Assembly (NCBI RefSeq): GCF_032116555.1
Contig: NZ_CP134949.1
Location: forward strand, 2,356,001-2,420,000
Direction of reading: 5' to 3'
Length of the DNA: 64,000 bases
Source: Halobaculum sp. XH14
GTDB taxonomy: Archaea; Halobacteriota; Halobacteria; Halobacteriales; Haloferacaceae
Each line of letters starts with the position of its first letter. Position 1 is the first letter of the stretch. Positions 62,989-64,000 of this stretch are shown one piece after another. The translations under genes and the position numbers were made by a program. Under the pieces are notes generated by a model that was given only the letters and a program-made list of their open reading frames with translations, had not been told where the DNA came from and searched no databases.

Positions 62989-64000
62989 TTAGTCGTCCGC
63001 TGATGCGCGGTCCACGCCCTCGATGCCGGGCATCCCTTCGACGCCCATGGACGCGAGTTCACGTTTGAGTGCCTGTTCGTCCTCGATGTTCTGTGAGAGC
63101 TCCATCGCCTGCGCGAAGTTCTTCACGAGCCCGCAGTTGGGCCCCTCCGGGGTTTCGGAGGGACAGATGCGACCCCACTGGGTCGCGTGCAGGTCGCGCG
63201 CCTCGAAGTGCGGCTGGGACCGCGAGAGCGGCGAGCGGAGGCGACGAAGGTGTGAGAGCACGCCCATGTAGTCCGTCCGGTCGACGAGCTGGGAGACGCC
63301 CGAGCGGCCGCCCACCCAGTTCCCGGTGGCGATGGGGTGTTCGAGCCGTTCGGTGAGCACGTCCGAGCGAACCACCGTGTTGACGGTGAGCTGCCGGTTG
63401 CGCATGTTCGCACGTTCGAGCTGGTACTTCACGTCCCGGGCCAGCTTGTTCAGCGCCGTCCGGAACAGGTCGGTCATCAGGTCGCCCGAGACCTTGAGCC
63501 GCTTGTTCGCGTAGTGGTCCTTGTCGTCGGACTCGCGCCGGCCGAGCGCGAGTTCGAAGCAGGCTTCGGCCATCCGGCAGAGGTAGAACGCCTTGTTGCT
63601 GCGGGTCTCCTCGTCCTCGATGCCCTCCTCGTGGAGGTGCGGGAGGAGGTAGCGGTCGATGACGTAGTTCGCCCGCTTGAGCTGGTAGTTCTTCCCCTGG
63701 CCCGAGGCGACGCGCTCGCCGAGGGTCTCGATGGCCTCCTCCTCGGTCTGCACTTCGGCCTCCTCCAGGTTCTCCAGCATGTACTTCACGATCTCGGGGT
63801 CGTCCGAGACGCGGTGGACGATCTCCTCGTCGGATTCGAGCCCGAGCGCACGGACGAGGGTGACGAAGTTCACCGAGCCGGAGACCGACGGGAAGCTCAC
63901 TTCGAGCAGCCCCTCGCGGTTGCGCTCACAGAGGACCAGGGCGCGGTAGCCACGGCGCTGGGAGAACGTCTTGGCGACCTGGATCTCGTCGCCGTACTTC
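62989..64000 (-). CDS. rpoB2: RNA polymerase subunit B'' (5' end beyond window)
   Basis: Last 337 residues of the N-terminal part of the second largest subunit. The frame is open through the right window edge, so the start is outside. Recognisable are [92 protein letters not shown], and [39 protein letters not shown] (part of the fork loop region). The stop lies 2 nt before rpoB1. The subunit continues upstream beyond position 64000. Confidence 0.97.
   Translation of the reverse strand, partial: KYGDEIQVAKTFSQRRGYRALVLCERNREGLLEVSFPSVSGSVNFVTLVRALGLESDEEIVHRVSDDPEIVKYMLENLEEAEVQTEEEAIETLGERVASGQGKNYQLKRANYVIDRYLLPHLHEEGIEDEETRSNKAFYLCRMAEACFELALGRRESDDKDHYANKRLKVSGDLMTDLFRTALNKLARDVKYQLERANMRNRQLTVNTVVRSDVLTERLEHPIATGNWVGGRSGVSQLVDRTDYMGVLSHLRRLRSPLSRSQPHFEARDLHATQWGRICPSETPEGPNCGLVKNFAQAMELSQNIEDEQALKRELASMGVEGMPGIEGVDRASADD

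Overview
The window is chromosomal DNA from a haloarchaeon (class Halobacteria, genus not assigned). Three things support this. Core genes are very GC-rich and encode strongly acidic proteins. Many genes have a TATA-like box about 25-30 nt before the start codon, as leaderless transcripts do. The right end carries the archaeal RNA polymerase cluster in split form (B'', B', A', A''), followed by a NusA-like factor and ribosomal proteins S12 and S7, with EF-2, EF-1A and S10 further left.

Layout. Positions 1-8.2 kb are lower-GC accessory DNA. It holds an IS5-type transposase, a UspA protein, a 48-residue zinc-ribbon gene, an SLC13-type anion permease, a DUF5789-type protein, a MOSC protein and at least four broken genes, and it ends at a decayed tyrosine integrase beside tRNA-Val(CAC). 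From 8.2 to 31.8 kb is housekeeping DNA: cobalamin adenosyltransferase, glutaredoxin, a soluble protein with class I terpene synthase-like motifs, an S9 peptidase, EMC6-like protein with ABCE1, FAU-1, PrsW, SepF, an RNB ribonuclease, and a complete branched-chain amino acid-type ABC transporter arranged divergently (livK-livM against livH-livG-livF), followed by a VapBC module. From 31.8 to 38.8 kb is a second accessory island between a frameshifted integrase and tRNA-Ala(CGC). It carries a winged-helix repressor with operator-like palindromes, a three-gene operon (DUF2270, DUF4177-like, four-helix membrane protein) and a pair of haloarchaeal regulators. From 38.8 to 64 kb is informational and metabolic core: a rhomboid gene, S10, EF-1A, homoserine dehydrogenase with an ACT partner, EF-2, a hydroxyacid dehydrogenase, a DUF5781-type protein with an HEFAH motif, an MFS carrier, HAD phosphatase with class II aldolase, a histidine kinase, S7, S12, MscS, NusA-like and RNA polymerase.

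The two islands share ancestry. The membrane protein of the second island (33853-34869) has a 5'-truncated, twice-frameshifted homologue in the first (4916-5682), and both islands have related integrases near tRNA genes. The first island looks like a decayed relative of the second. Other points worth a second look are the terpene synthase-like protein, the repressor operators, a cluster of short-loop hairpins near 13.0-13.2 kb, and a 15-bp upstream element shared by two unrelated genes. I found no rRNA genes and no CRISPR array.
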